A stretch of DNA of 64,000 bases, taken from positions 1,612,001 through 1,676,000 of the forward strand of contig NC_088175.1 in the NCBI RefSeq assembly GCF_028769735.1, read 5' to 3'. Origin of the DNA: Zonotrichia leucophrys gambelii (lineage: Eukaryota > Chordata > Aves > Passeriformes > Passerellidae). Shown one piece after another: positions 12,201 through 24,945 of the stretch. The notes beneath the pieces are model-generated. The model was not told the origin of the DNA. It ran no database searches and saw nothing but the letters and a program-made list of their open reading frames with translations. Position numbers and translations under genes: made by a program. Each line of letters opens with the position of its first letter. The first letter of the stretch is position 1.

Positions 12201-15200
12201 AATCTGAGTCTTAAGGTTGCTGAGGGGATGGCATCAGATCTGCATTTCTGCATTGCCTTCAGACAGTAGCCTTCAAAAAGAAGGAAATACCTCTGCTCAT
12301 GGCAGCTCTGATAATACCAGAAAAATACTTAGATGACAAAAAATACAGAGGGGGAGGAAATAAATTGCTGTTTCTTTCCTAAAAATAAAAAGTTGCTGTT
12401 TCTTTCCTTCCCTGTTTTGAGGGGTTTTGCTTCTTACCCCATTACAAATTTGAAAAAGCAGTTTGGCAGACAGGAAATCAATAAAAACTTGACAAAACTC
12501 GCTGCTTTTGGTATAAAAATTGATGGAAAGTATTGATGAAACCTCAGACCTAAAGCACTCGCCGGATTCTAATTTGGCACCGATGAGAATTCTTTATTCT
12601 CTGTTGTGTTGGGCAAGTTAAGTCTGGACAGCTAGACCTGGAGGTTATGAATGTCCTGTCCCTCAGTCCCTTTGGCAGTGCAAAGCAAAGGAATGAAGAA
12701 CTTAAGGGAAGCAACAGCATTCAGCTGAGTCAAGCACACAGGAATCAGGAGAATTAAGGCTCCCTGTGTGTCCTGCACCTGGGATGCACTGAGGATAATG
12801 GCTAAGCCTCTCCCTTTTACACTTCTCATCCAACATGGCCCTGTGCCACCTTCCTGGGACCCCAGCCAACCTGTGCTCAAGGATGGCATGATTAATTTTT
12901 TGTGTGTGTGGTGCTCATCACTAATCTGCTGGTGCTTTGTAGGCACCATTGAATATCTTCTGCATTTTACCTCGTCATACCAGGATCAGACAGGAAACTG
13001 GGGCACGGGGAGATTAAGGTCAAAATGGTCACAAAATTACAGTGTCCAACTTGAGACCTCCAGGATGCTTTAGTAGAGGAGTCTCAGTTCAGCAGAACTT
13101 TGTGCATTCAGTATCTGGAGGCTTTGGTTACAGCTGTGAGAGCAAAGCAATTCTCCAAATCACAACCTCTGCATTCTCCAGTAGCTCATGAAAAATAGAG
13201 GAAGAATGGGAGAGCCTGGGCTTGAATGACTTGAACAGCTTCATGTAAGATCCCTGTTTAACAGGAGATTTAACAGTAACAGCTCTTGCTTGCTTTTAAC
13301 GTGACACTTTTTATAGCCCTTGCCTTATTATTTCATCGCTTTCATTTTCTCTAGTGGGCACACATACGAAGATATTACAGGCCAAAGTTGCACACAAGTC
13401 AGAAGTTTATACATGCACATACATGAAATATTGTGAGGAATGAAACTGAAGACTGTGTTTCAATGCACAGACATAAGGGCAGAAGCAACCCAGCCATTAT
13501 ATGGCCATTGCCTCCCTTTGGGGTTCCTGGAAACCCAATTTTCCTTTTCCACAGCTTTTTCTTTAGCCAGAATCAGACACTTGGGAAAAGAGCCTTTAAC
13601 ACATTATCATTTTATTAATGTTATTTTTCATATTCCTTCACCTGCAAGGTCTGTGCTTCAGTTATCATGAGTCCAGCTGTGCAGACACAGGGAGCGATTA
13701 AAGCTTCTGAAATGACCTAAAATAACACCTAGAATTGAACAGCATCAGAACTTTCAAAGTCCATTATCACAGCATCAGGCAGGTGCTGCAAGGCCCAAAC
13801 CAAGGCTCCTCTGTACTTTCTCCCTGGAAGGAAGGGAGTCCGTCATTTTTAAGGGTAGAGAGTTCATAATTCTAACCCTGAAAGGAAATCCTGACACATG
13901 CTGCAGCACATTTGTGGCTAAGGAAGCATACAGTGATAAGAGTGAAAGTTTTCATGTCTTCAGGACCTTTCAGGAGAGAAGAGGTGGAAATCTCCATCTC
14001 CTGTTTGGAAAGGAGAGAAGAGTCCTCTGATTTAACCTAAAGCCCCAGGATGACCACAGTGCCATAGGATGGCAGCTTGAAGATGCCCAGGAAGAAATTT
14101 TTGGGACAAGTAAATCACAGTCAGAGTCAGATGTGAAAAATAAATGTTTGGTGTTCAGTAGTCCAAAATGTATGTGGAATAAGGGCAGGAAATGTTCTTC
14201 CATCATAAGGACAGCAAATATCAGCACCCACATTAATCACTGGGGGCTCTGATGAGCCCATGGCAACTTCCTCTCCCAGGGATTCATGCTGAGAAATAAC
14301 TTGATAGCAACCAATAATTTATTGGCAGGCTTTACAGAGATAAATCACTGCATTAATTACAGAGGACCAAGAAAAATGGACTCATCCCCTTTTCTTCTTG
14401 CTGTTGTTTTGGGGGAGGGTTTTTTTGTTTGTGTTGTTGTTGTTGTTTTTTTGTTCTTTGTTTGTTTGTTGGACTTTTTGTCTTGTTTTGTTTTGTTTTG
14501 TTGGGGGGGTTGGGGTTTTTTTGTTTGGTTTTTGGTGGGGGCTTTTGGGGTTTCTTTGGGGAGGGTTGTTGTTTTTGTTGGTTTTTCTTATGGAGAAAAT
14601 ATTTTTGCCCTGAACAGGTAATACATTAAATAACAACCATGGGAAGATGGGATGACAGTGCTTCAACATCATACTCTTAATCTTATTTTTGCCAATAGCT
14701 GAATCACCACAGAAAAGATTAAGAATTGGAAACAATCCACTGGTTTATCTTAGAAGAAGCATTTTGCATTTAAAGTAGTGTCCATCTAAGAACATGTCAC
14801 AGAATCTCATTCTGCTTCTCTTGATCTTTTTGACTAATACTGGATTTTTACCCCAAAATCATCCTTGCAGGCATGCTCTGAGGAAATCCATGACAGAAGC
14901 AAAGACTGCACAGGCTCACAGGTCCTCCCTGGGTACAGTTTGCAATAGACTTAAAAAAACCTGCTCCTGACTCCAAAGTTCCATGTTTTGGGGAATCTTT
15001 GGACTACTTGAACCAGCAAGAAATCCTTGGCACCACAGGGGCAGGAAACTCAGAAATAAATGCTACCCTCATAGCAGAAAGGGATATTTTTCAGGCAGGA
15101 GTAGATAATAGCCTGGATTAAGTCTGATAGAAGCCCCAAAGAGCATGACACCCCCCATTGCACCCCAAAGGTCACAATCCCATCAGAGGGGAACTGGGGG

Positions 15201-17109
15201 AGTGTGAAAGGAGCAGCAGCAAATAACCCCCACTCTTTGGAGCCACGGGCACATGTGGGAGATGATAGGAGAGCAAGCACCCTGCTGGAGAATGGAGCCA
15301 TTTTCTGCATCAGAGCTCTTTTTCAGGCTTCCTGCAGACTCCAACACAGGAATTGTTTCATAGGCTGTGCTCTGACCAGGCTTTTTGGGGGATTCCAAAG
15401 TGCATATATTTTCTTTGCTAAAGAAGGGCAAGCTGAGAGTTCCTGCTCCTATGACTCAAGGATCTGAGGCTCTAGTTTTTCATCATGGCTCTTATTTTAT
15501 TTTTTTTTTGGATGCTGAATATTTTTGTCCTTCCACAGGTGGTAGCACACACAGGGGGAGCTGCACTGGCAGGCAGGGGGACAGAGCAGTCAGTGATCAC
15601 AGGTGCCTGTGGCAAAGTGAGACACTTCATTTTCCTCCCCAGAGGTGCTACAGGTTATCCCCACATCTGACACCTCTTCTGGATCCTTCTCCATGTGAGC
15701 ATCATGCCAGTTTTGGGGCCTCTGCTGAATCAGCAGGACCTACAGAAAAAAAAAACCTTCCCCAGAACTGAAAGTCCACTGTGTTCACCCCATTTTATAT
15801 TACAGGGAAATCTCTGAGAGCCTGGGGATTGTGCCTCAAGTGCACCAGAAAATCTCAAGACTTTCTGGCAGCTGAAGGATGTACATAAGTGGGCGACATT
15901 AAATGTCCTGGAACTTAAACCCAACTTAAATGTACCTAAAAACCCAAACACCACAAAAAGATGTTAAACACATTTGGTGGAAAACACATTTTCTTCTAAT
16001 GTAGGAAATCTAAGTGAAGGGTTTTATATGTTTGGGGGAATATGTTACAATAACAGTGATAAAGTTAAGAACAAGTTGTTGGGTAATTTTTTCCAATTTC
16101 AAACTTATTTATATACACTTGTTTATAAAAATTATCTTTGAGAAGGAAATTACTTGGATCAGAGCTTACCTCAATTGCAATTTTTTTTATTTTTTTTTTA
16201 GGAATTGTCATTAGAGCTCAGCATGGGGCTAATTTTGAGTTTAAACATACTTGTTAGAACTTGTGTTACTGGAAAGCCAGAAAGTGTAGCTGTCCAAGTG
16301 TAGGATGAGCAGCTGGCTGGCTGCTTTTTCTTTTTTAGATTAATTCAATGTGAGTTTTCATATTGATTTTCACGGGAGCAGAAAGAAGCCCTTAAATTGG
16401 TATGTTTATAACAGTGACTCTACAGAGAAGTTTAAAAAGACTTAGCATGGAATTGCCTCTCTTTAGTGCAGTTAATCTCAACCTATCACCTCACTGGCAA
16501 TGTTTTCTCACATTAAGTTTTATTAGGATTTGCTGCTGGCTCTGCAGAAAAGCACAACATAGAGGCAGAATCTGCTGACACACAGACCTTTCATAACAAG
16601 TCACACAGCTGCTACTCCAGCACTTCTTTGGAAAGCAGGAGCATCTTATGTGACTAATTGATTAGCATGGAAAAGGTGTCCCTAATTTGCTGTTCTGTTG
16701 GATACACAGAGTAACAGCACTCCTCACTAACACAAACTGGCCCAGCAGATGGGATCCTGCTTAAAATGCTGTTCAGCCTAAGTACTGGAGGACACAAAAT
16801 TCTGCTCAGTAAGAAGGAAGAATGTGCCAGGGCATTGACCAAGCAACTTTCAAAAAAATATATATATTTCTAGGTGATCTGGTTCCTTCCCTTGTGTTTA
16901 CAAACCGGGTAAGATAAAACACATTTTTCTCTTTATAGTGGGTGACCAGCCTGAAGCCTACAGACCTTGAACTGCCTGCAGCACATTGGGACTGTGGAAG
17001 AAAGTCTTTGGATGAGGTGTGTCCCTCAGAGTGAAGCCACTGATGAGTTGGATCCAACCCTCCCACCAAACAACTACTGGCTGGATAAAAATGAACCAAT
17101 CTTGTGTTA

Positions 17110-17111
<2 letters not shown>
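9300..17111. other. Intergenic sequence without recognisable genes
   Basis: I find no coding exon, RNA gene or clear mobile element here. Open frames are short, overlap on both strands and lack recognisable domains. The only strong composition feature is the T/G-rich low-complexity block at 14400-14590. Distal regulatory elements could be present but cannot be recognised without cross-species alignment. Confidence 0.6.
14400..14590. repeat. T/G-rich low-complexity block
   Basis: Runs of GTT, GTTT and GTTTT mix with G-runs of up to seven bases on the plus strand. It produces artefactual open frames rich in F, V and G on plus and N, K and Q on minus. Several GGGG runs could support G-quadruplexes. 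Confidence 0.85.

Positions 17112-17145
<34 letters not shown>
17112..17145. repeat. Poly-T run of 34 (poly-A on minus)
   Basis: A pure T34 tract. On the minus strand it is a poly-A run that follows non-repetitive sequence from higher coordinates. It could be a simple slippage tract or the tail of an old retroposed sequence. I found no clear flanking duplication and no parent gene. Confidence 0.9.
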
Positions 17146-17148
<3 letters not shown>

Positions 17149-18531
17149 ACAAGGGTTTAAAGAGGGCTCAGGGGAAAGGAGTTACGGTGTGCCCCTGATC
17201 CATTAGAATTTCTCTTCTCTGACAGTGGGGGAACAAGAGTTGCTGAGAGTATCTCAGGCAAAAAGTCTGCAACTGCTAGAGGTTGATAATTTCTTTACTT
17301 CAAAATCCTAACTTTACTTTGGAAGAAGTTATTAGGTGGTGTAAAACCCATTTTAACATAAGGCAGGTAATTAAACCAACTTCTTGAAACAGAGCATCTG
17401 AACATTAGGGACAATAATTTGAAAGCAGGTCACAGCTGTATGCCTTAACTATTTGACATCTAATTGCTTTATCTATTTCCATGTTTCCAAATGCAGCTCA
17501 AGTTAACTACAGATTGTAGAAATCACCTAAAAAAGTTTTCCAGCTGCTGGGGTGTGACAGGAGTGCAGAGCAGGCTACAGTTTTCCACTTCTGTGTGAAG
17601 AGGAAAATGTTGCTCTTACAGTCAGTGCTGTGAATACAAAATATAAATACAAAAGGAATGTGTATATGAATAATGCCATGTACAGGAGTATGAGTGGTTC
17701 TAGCCATAATAATTATCTCTGTAATAAATATTACTTTCATTTCCAAAGACCCCAATTTGTGCTTGCACTGTAGCTCCTCACTGGAGTCCTTTGCATTCAG
17801 TAATGAAATAATTCAGGGCAAGGATTTCTCCAAAATTAAGGGCAGCAGTTGACTGTGCATTGCTGAATCTCATTTCCATCAGAAAGATATAATTGCAGCC
17901 TTACATTAATTTCTGGTTAGAAAACTGGGAATTATCAATACAAACAAATTTGTACCAGAAACACTTCTATTTTTCAAGTGCTTTTTGAGCTGCAAATCAT
18001 GCAAAAATAATCTGATTGTTAATTACATCTATCATCTATCTCTTTGTCTCAGAATAGATACAGGCTAGACCTAAAGAAAAGCAGACATACAGTTACTAAA
18101 TCTTCTGGGGGAAAAAAAAAAACTGAACAACAGAATCCTGCATCTTTTATAGGGTACAAGATTCACATCCTGCTGTTTTCAATCAAACTACTTGGAGATT
18201 TTTCCCTGCTAGAAATAGAAATACACATTTAATAAGCATAAACCTAATGCCCCCTGTTGGTTATACACAGCTTAAACCCTCGCCTGTGCCCACGGGGACT
18301 CCTCATCTCCTCCTGCTGACTCAAGCATCCCACTGAACATTTAAGGCTTTGCATGGGCACAGGGATTATGCTCCAGACTCACCTGAATTAATTTTGTCTC
18401 CTCCTTCACAGGCACAGAGTCACATTCTGGTATATGAATTGTTTCTGTACCTACAAAGCCAGCCCACACCATCAGATGTGCTCTGCAACATCCTGTCCTC
18501 AATCTCTGCACATGGAAATAGCAGGAAAATG
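17146..18531. other. Intergenic sequence without recognisable features
   Basis: AT-rich, with only short open frames. I see nothing supportable apart from the poly-T run at its left edge. Confidence 0.55.
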
Positions 18532-18905
18532 GATTCAGAGAATCATTAGGGTCAAAAACACCTCTAAGATCACTGAGCCCAGCTATTCACCCAGCACTGC
18601 CAAGCCCACACCATGAAACCACATCCCCAAATGCCACATCTACATATCTGAAATCCCTCCAGGGATGGTGACTCCACCACTGCCCTGGGCAGCCTGTTTC
18701 ACTGCTTGACATCCCTTCAGCAACAAAACTATTCCAAAAATCCAATCTAAACCTCTCCTGGCACAGCTTGAGGCCATTTCCACTTGTCCCATCACCTGGG
18801 AGAAGAGACCAACTCCCACCTGGCTGCAGCCTCCCTGCAGGGAGTTGCAGAGAACAGCAAAGCCCCCCTGAGTCTCCTGCTCTCCTGACTGAACAACCAG
18901 CAGTC
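18532..18905 (-). mobile_element. CR1 LINE fragment, 3' end at left
   Basis: Plus-strand text such as CAGAGAATCATTAGGGTC, AAAACACCTCTAAGATCACTG and the later GGGCAGCCTGTTTCACTGCTT is the reverse complement of a CR1 3' region. It is 5'-truncated, diverged and noncoding. Confidence 0.8.
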
Positions 18906-19746
18906 ACAGCCTGGGGCTTCTGTGCTATCCGTTAGAAAAAGGCAAAATGCTAATTGTGGGTCAGGTGTTTAAAGCCAAAATTACTTGGGGTTTTTGGCTT
19001 TTCCACAACATATTTCATTGGTTTCTGAGGAGAGCTCCAAACTGAAAACTAACAGCATCTCCAGCTGGGTGTGTATTCTGTAGTCAATCTAACCTCAATT
19101 TGGAATTGCCCTTCCTTGAAAAAAGTCTTAGGAACAATTAAACAAAAATACACAAAATTAAGTGAAGAGCTTTTACCAAAATTCCTTTGGCCAACAGCAC
19201 TTTTTCTGTTGAGTGAATGTCGAGCACAGCAGAAGATGCTGAGAGACTCCTGCCTGTGGTCTCAGGAGCAGTAAGAGTCAACATCTTCAGAGGCAGGAAT
19301 CACTCCTGTGAGTGAAGAGAGGCTGCTTGTACCCCTCTCTGTACCTCTGCCTTTCAGCCTGTTGTCGCCCTGATTTTTTAAGTTTTTCTCAGTCTTCTGA
19401 TGTTTACATTCTTGTTGCAAACTTTCTCACACACTTTCTGTAAATAACTTATTGTTTTGCATTCTTTATGGAGGAGGAGAAATTTGATGGACTGTTGGTT
19501 TGTCCAGTGTCATTGGAGAGGTGTGAGAGGTGTCATTGTCACTTTTGGAAAACTATTAATGTTGGAGTCAGAAAATAAACTTCCCATTTTTCTTTACCTT
19601 GAGAGCAGCTGTGTGTGCCCTCATGTTGTTTCGTGTCCTATAGTGACATCCTGTCCCTCCTGCCTGGCAGACACATCCCCAGAGGAGATGCTGGACCAAT
19701 CCTCCTGAGCTTGCTGAGCAGTTTGTCCCTCAGAAAGAAACCACTC

Positions 19747-19805
19747 AGTATGGAATCACAGAGCCATTCCAGTTGGAAAAGACCTTTAAGGTTATGGAAG
19801 CAACA
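19747..19805 (-). mobile_element. Short CR1 tail fragment
   Basis: The text AATCACAGAGCCATTCCAG followed by TTGGAAAAGACCTTTAAGG matches the reverse-complement CR1 3' terminus. Only about 60 bases are recognisable. Confidence 0.65.
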
Positions 19806-20117
19806 AATAGCTCAGACCTATGCAGCAGAGCAAAATGCAAAGATCATCCTCTTGTCCTCAGCTGGAAACAGCATCAGAATTGGAGGCACACAGCAGGAAT
19901 CACCATCCTCTCACATTTTACTGCAAATGCCACCATTGAGGTTGTTCCATTTGTGAGGGTTCCTGTGCCACCCCCTCTTGTTTGAGCCTGTGATGCAACA
20001 AACTCCAGGTTTCCTCAGAGACAGGGAGGCCAGGGCTGGGGATCTGCAGCAGCAGCCTCCTCCTGGGGTGTCCACCACACTGATGGAGGAACTGTTCAGA
20101 GATGAAGGAACTGTCAC

Positions 20118-20452
20118 AGTGTCACAGAATCGGAACTTCAGTGTCACAGAATCACAGAATGGTTTGGCTTGGAAGGAATCTTAAAGATTCTCTATTCCAA
20201 ATCCCATGGGCAGGGACACCTTCCACAAGACCAAGTTGCTCAAAGTCCCATCCAGCCTGGCCTTGAATATTTCCAGGGATGGCGCATCCACAGCTGCTCT
20301 GGGAAACTTGTGCCAGTGCCTCACCTCCCTCACAGTCCAGAAATTCCTCCTAATACCTCATCTAAGCCAGCCCTCTCCGTTTGAAACCATTGCCCCTTAA
20401 TCCCACTCCATTCCCTTAGCTCAGCTCCTGGAGTAGCTCCTTTCCTTGTAGC
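20118..20452 (-). mobile_element. CR1 LINE fragment, 3' end at left
   Basis: It begins with repeated TCACAGAATC units and continues TGGTTTGGCTTGGAAGGAAT, GGGCAGGGACACCTTCCACA and GCCAGTGCCTCACCTCCCTC. These are consecutive landmarks of the CR1 3' end in reverse complement. It is 5'-truncated with no coding capacity. Confidence 0.9.
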
Positions 20453-20747
20453 CTAATTTCTGCCTTCAGATGAAAAGCTTGCCAGTGAGAGCAGGGTTAG
20501 GAGCAAAAGGGACAAACTGAACTCTCTGTGAAAAGACAGAGCACTGAAATGCAGGGGAACACGAGGAGATATTTTTGTGTCTGATGGCCACATGAACCTC
20601 ATCTCCCTCAGCCTTAGCAGGCACAGCCAAAACCAGCACTGCTCCTTGGTCTTGTTTAAATCACTGCAAAGCTGTTTCTGCATGCCCCAACCCTGCCCAC
20701 TTGGCAAAGCACAGGACCTTGTCCTCACTCCCTCCCAGGCTTTAAGT

Positions 20748-21405
20748 GGCACTGTCCTAGGGTGACGTTATGATGCTTGTATCCCCATTCATGTGTTCTG
20801 TTTATGCTGGATATGATGTTCTGTGCCTTCAAGACTGGCTCTGAAGAGTGAAAGTTTTGGTTTGGTTTTGCTATCAGCAAAATAGTCCACGGCTGGCGGG
20901 ACACACAGGGCAGTACATGGTGTTTTGCTTTTTACTTTAGTTTTTTGCTTTGCTCTTGCTTCTGCTTTGCTCCTGCTTTTCTCTTGCTTTTTGCTTCTGC
21001 TCATTAGTTAGTTTACCTAAGCAGTCCAAATTTTTCCATGGACTGTTTTTCCTTTCCCTTTTTTGGCACCACTCGAGCCTGCTCCAGGCTGGGCCCTGGC
21101 AAACCCCGAGAGTTTGCACCTTGTGGCCCAGCGGGGCCTACTCTGGGCAGCAGCTGCCCCAGCGCCGGAGGGACTGAGAACAGAGCGAGCACCCCCAGAG
21201 AGACTTTCTGAATTTGTCATCTTTTTCAGAGCAGTGACAGAGTGGTGTCACCCAGCATTGTTCATTTTGTGTGCTGGGGGTGCTGTGCCTGTTAAATAAA
21301 CAGGTTCTTTCTGCTTCTCTCTGAGGAATCCTTCCCAACCTGGTTGTGGGGAGGGACCCCCTTTGGAGGTTTGCTCCCAAATTTGCCCTAAATCAGGACA
21401 GGCAC
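20748..21405 (+). mobile_element. Solo LTR A, copy 1, with 5-bp target duplication GGCAC
   Basis: A 648-bp element at 20753-21400 starts TGTCCTAGGG and ends AATCAGGACA, so it has TG...CA ends. It is bracketed by the direct repeat GGCAC at 20748-20752 and 21401-21405. An AATAAA signal lies at 21295-21300, followed by a GT-rich U5-like stretch. No gag, pol or env sequence is attached, so this is a solo LTR left by recombination. A 5-bp duplication fits ERV1 or ERVL-type integrases. A related copy lies at 36834-37495. Short open frames in both copies are shared only because the LTR is shared. Confidence 0.9.
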
Positions 21406-23090
21406 CCAGGCACTACAGGGGCGCTGAAATCCCCAGGGACCCAGAGTGGGAGCCTGGGAGACCCCCAAGTGCCACCCAGCCCCTTGGTGCCCTGCAGGGA
21501 CACTGTGTCACTGCCAAAACCAGGCTGATTTGTCCCATTTTCATTCTTGGTCCCAGGCAGAGGGAGGGTTGGTGCTAATTCAGTCACCTGGGTCTCATCC
21601 AGCAGATCAGGAGGCAGCTGGTGCAGGTTTTGATATTGCACCCTGGGAGCCAAGAGATGGGGTGCCACCCCTCCAGCCATCTCAGTTGTCTCTGGATGTG
21701 GGAAAATCTAATATAAAGGACTCGGGTTCCTTAATTGCAGCAGCACATGGAGAAACAGCATGGCTGAAATTACAGTAAAAAACACAGGCAATAGAGAACC
21801 AAGCTGTAAGCATTTCTCTGAATCAAATCCAGCAAAGCCTGCAACAATTTTCCAATATCCAGTTGCTCCTTCAACAAAAGCAAATGTAATTTCCTCTCTG
21901 CCCTTAGTATGAAAACATTCTACATGAGATGATATTTTGGATGTTCATTAATGAAATATAACCCCTATCAGTAGTTGGGCAACAAAATTCCTTTGCTGCT
22001 TTTGTCATAAAATAACTGAGCCACTCTTGTACCAGCATTATTTGGATGGAATTAAAATGTTATTTCAGGTCCTTTGAAAAAGGTTTGGGGATATTTTTGC
22101 TCTTCCTGGCACTTTCCCCTCCTGTCTTTTAAATAAATTCAAGAAATCTCATCAGTGATAGGAGACAGGGGAGACATTGCAAAGAGTATCTGGATTTATG
22201 TGTTAAAGTGTTTTTTGCAATCCAGCCTGACTTTATTCCATGCTGGGGAACCTGATGTTTATCCTCACATGTAGTTCTTTGTGACCTCCAAGGCCATGAA
22301 GATAAGAAGAGCAAAGCTTTTAAAATAATGCAATGTCATATCTCTGAAAGATTCCTGTAAATCTGCCTTTGAGGCTGAAGGGAGGGAAGGGGAATCCAGC
22401 TGAACAAAAGCTTTAAAAAACACATGTGATACACTACAAATCTGTGTAACCACTCAAGGAAACCGGGAGAAAAGGAGCAAAGAAACTCCTGCAAAACAAC
22501 ACTGAAAATGGCATGTGATGCAAGAAAATGATAAAGGAACACTTGCAGCCTTTAAGGACATCAAGTGAAAGGCAAAATGCTCAAAGTTGGCTTGGCTTGA
22601 TCTCTGCTTGATTTGAATTTCAAGCTCTGATGTACAATAAGCTTTGTCTCCACGCAAGGTTTTGAAGTCCTGCAGGACTGCCTGCCTGGATGCTTTTACT
22701 TTGAAGCTGTCTAAAGCTTCCCTTGCCATCCCTGTTTTGCATTAAAATATATATTCTCCATTGCAAGACTTAGCAAATAGATTTTCTGCTCTTCCATCCC
22801 CTTCCTCCATCAGATTGTTTTCTTCAGGCTCGGAGTATATGCAGATTTAATGGTGAGATCTTTAAAAAATAATGCTTTCCTTAGAGAAAACAATAAGTTA
22901 AAAGCCATTTGTTGTCTCATGCTGTCAGATATTTGCCAACAAAACCAGAAAACATAATACAATCAGAATTATCTATGCTGTGAAGCAGAACTGCCTGCCT
23001 CTTCTAAACCATTCTTTTGTCCTGGTTACATCAATTCCTGACACTGAAGTGTTTCCATGATTTCAGCCTCCTTCCAGGTGATGCCCAAGC
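21406..23090. other. Intergenic sequence without recognisable features
   Basis: No genes or clear repeats were seen. Open frames are short and unsupported. Confidence 0.5.
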
Positions 23091-23535
23091 CCAGTCCCAT
23101 TGTTATAGTAACCTCTTCAAGCTAGGTCTAATGAGTTTTAAGAAGCCTATAACACACCCAAAATAGCTCAACTACTCTTAGAGGCACAATAATCAGCAAG
23201 ATGGCTTCTGTTGCAGTGTTATAAATAAAAAGGTTTAATAAAAGGCAAAATAACAAGCAGAAAAACTGAGTCAGGTGCTAGATTTTCTTGCTCTTGGTAA
23301 AAACATCTCACAAAAGCAGTTATTTTCTTTGTTCACTCCTTTTTCTAGTTAATTGCCCAGGCAGGACTTTGGCTTCTGTCTAATCAGTCATCCTTAAGTT
23401 TGAAGTGAAGTCTCCTAGGTCCTATGAGGTGGCTTTTCACCTAATGGATGAGAGAAACTTCTGGGCTTTTTCCTGTTAAAGAGACAAAGGATAGTTTTGT
23501 CACTCCATCAACAGAGAGCACACTCCTACATCCCA
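23091..23535 (-). mobile_element. Old LTR-like repeat B, copy 1
   Basis: The reverse complement of this stretch matches the sequence flanking LTR A copy 2. Shared landmarks include TGTTGATGGAGTGACAAAAC, GACAAAGGATAGTTTTGTC, GGTCCTATGAGGTGGCTTTT and TTGTTATTTTGCCTTTTATT. The last is followed by ATTAAA, a possible polyadenylation signal. Divergence is clearly higher than between the two LTR A copies, so it is older. The family was not identified and the ends are approximate. Confidence 0.7.
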
Positions 23536-23679
23536 TGCGCTGAGCAGAAGACAGTGGGATGCCCTTGATGGTTTAGATCACAGGCTCTGCAGATTCCCTG
23601 CATTTCAGGCTCAGTGCTGGATCCTCTGCCAGGCTCCAATGGCTCCCACATCCTCCCAGCTCAGAGTATCTGTGCCTTC

Positions 23680-23812
23680 CCCTCCTTCTGCAGCCTTTTC
23701 TTTCTGCCTCCACTTCATGCTGCTTCTCACCCCTCTCCATTTCCCTCCTTTTGACCCTGATCTCTTCCCTCTTAAACTCCTCTTCTTGCACTTTCCTCCT
23801 CCCGTGCCTCTT
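23680..23812. repeat. Polypyrimidine tract
   Basis: A C/T-rich plus-strand stretch with few purines. It produces an artefactual minus-strand open frame rich in E, K and R. Triplex formation is possible, but it may simply be low complexity. Confidence 0.7.
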
Positions 23813-24418
23813 GCAAGGGTGGAACAAGTTCAGAACAAATAAACACAGTGGATTCAGAGAGCAGCACTGCAATGGAGTGAACCACCAAACTCACCCAAGG
23901 ATATGATGTTTTTGCCAAGAGAAAAAAACATTCTCCTCTTTCATGTTCCAATAATAGTGATCAGAATCTGAAGATGATCTTTACCCATGGCCAGTTCTAA
24001 ATGTTTTCAGGCAAAGCATTATGTATTTTAGAAATGTGATATAGTGTGGTGATCTGTGAGCTGGAATAAGCAGACAGAGGACAAGGAGCTGCATCAGTAA
24101 GGAACACCCTTAAAAGAGATAATAGCAATTTGATCTGCAGCATGAGCAGGTCTGTCTCCAGTTACTCTGTTGTCTTTGCCTAGGAGGTTGAAATATATCT
24201 ATTAATTGGAAATTAAATAACACAATTCTGCTTTTAATGAATAAGGTTTACTAATTCTCTATTGTGTAGTCTGAACAGAGACTCAGTGTAAAAAATATTG
24301 CCTGAAATTCTTTTTATTCAGATCATCTATGTTTTTTTCTTACTCCATCTACTATTTTATTTCTCAAATCCTGCAGCTTCAGGCTGTCCTTTCGTTCTGA
24401 ATCCTGTTTCAGCCCACT

Positions 24419-24945
24419 AAATAAATAAATAAATCAATAAATCACAGGGTCACCAAATGGTCTGTGTTGGAAGGGACCTTAAAGATCATCTCATTCCAAC
24501 CTCCTGTCATGGACAGGGACACCTTCCACTAGACCAGCTTGTTCAAAATGCCATCCAAAATGGCCTTGAACTCTTCCAGGGATGTATGTTCTACAGCTTC
24601 TCTGGGCAGCCTGTGCCAGTGCCTCACTACCCTCACAGGGAAGAATTTAATATAAAATTTAAATCTATCTTCCTTCATCTTAAAGCCATTTCCCCTTGTC
24701 CATATCCCCACATGATCCAATCGCTCTCCATCCCCTCTGTGCCCTGCACACAGGAGCTCTGTGTCACACACACCTCCCCCAGAGCATCACCCCTGGCTTC
24801 CCTTTGGTGCTGCCAATCCCCCTCCCTCTCCCCAGCACTCCTGAATAACCTGAGATCCCTCTGAAGTGAAACAACCCAACCCCTTGCAGTGTTTACATCT
24901 CTCCAGCAGCTCTTGGTGGAAATCACTTGAGCAGCTCTGGTTTAT
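24419..24945 (-). mobile_element. CR1 LINE fragment with AAAT tail repeat at left
   Basis: A short ATAA/AATA simple repeat at 24419-24445 precedes the CR1 landmarks GGTCTGTGTTGGAAGGGACC, GGACAGGGACACCTTCCACT and GTGCCAGTGCCTCACTACCC in reverse complement. It runs into the internal region near 24945. It is 5'-truncated and noncoding. Confidence 0.9.

Noticed and set aside
21017..21299. Shared open frames in both LTR A copies, also at 37088-37367
   Set aside because: The identical peptides reflect the shared LTR, not conserved coding. The frames are antisense to each other and cover the polyadenylation signal.
23573..23872. Charged E/K/R-rich minus-strand open frame resembling a coiled coil
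   Set aside because: It is the translation of a polypyrimidine tract. Low complexity explains the composition.
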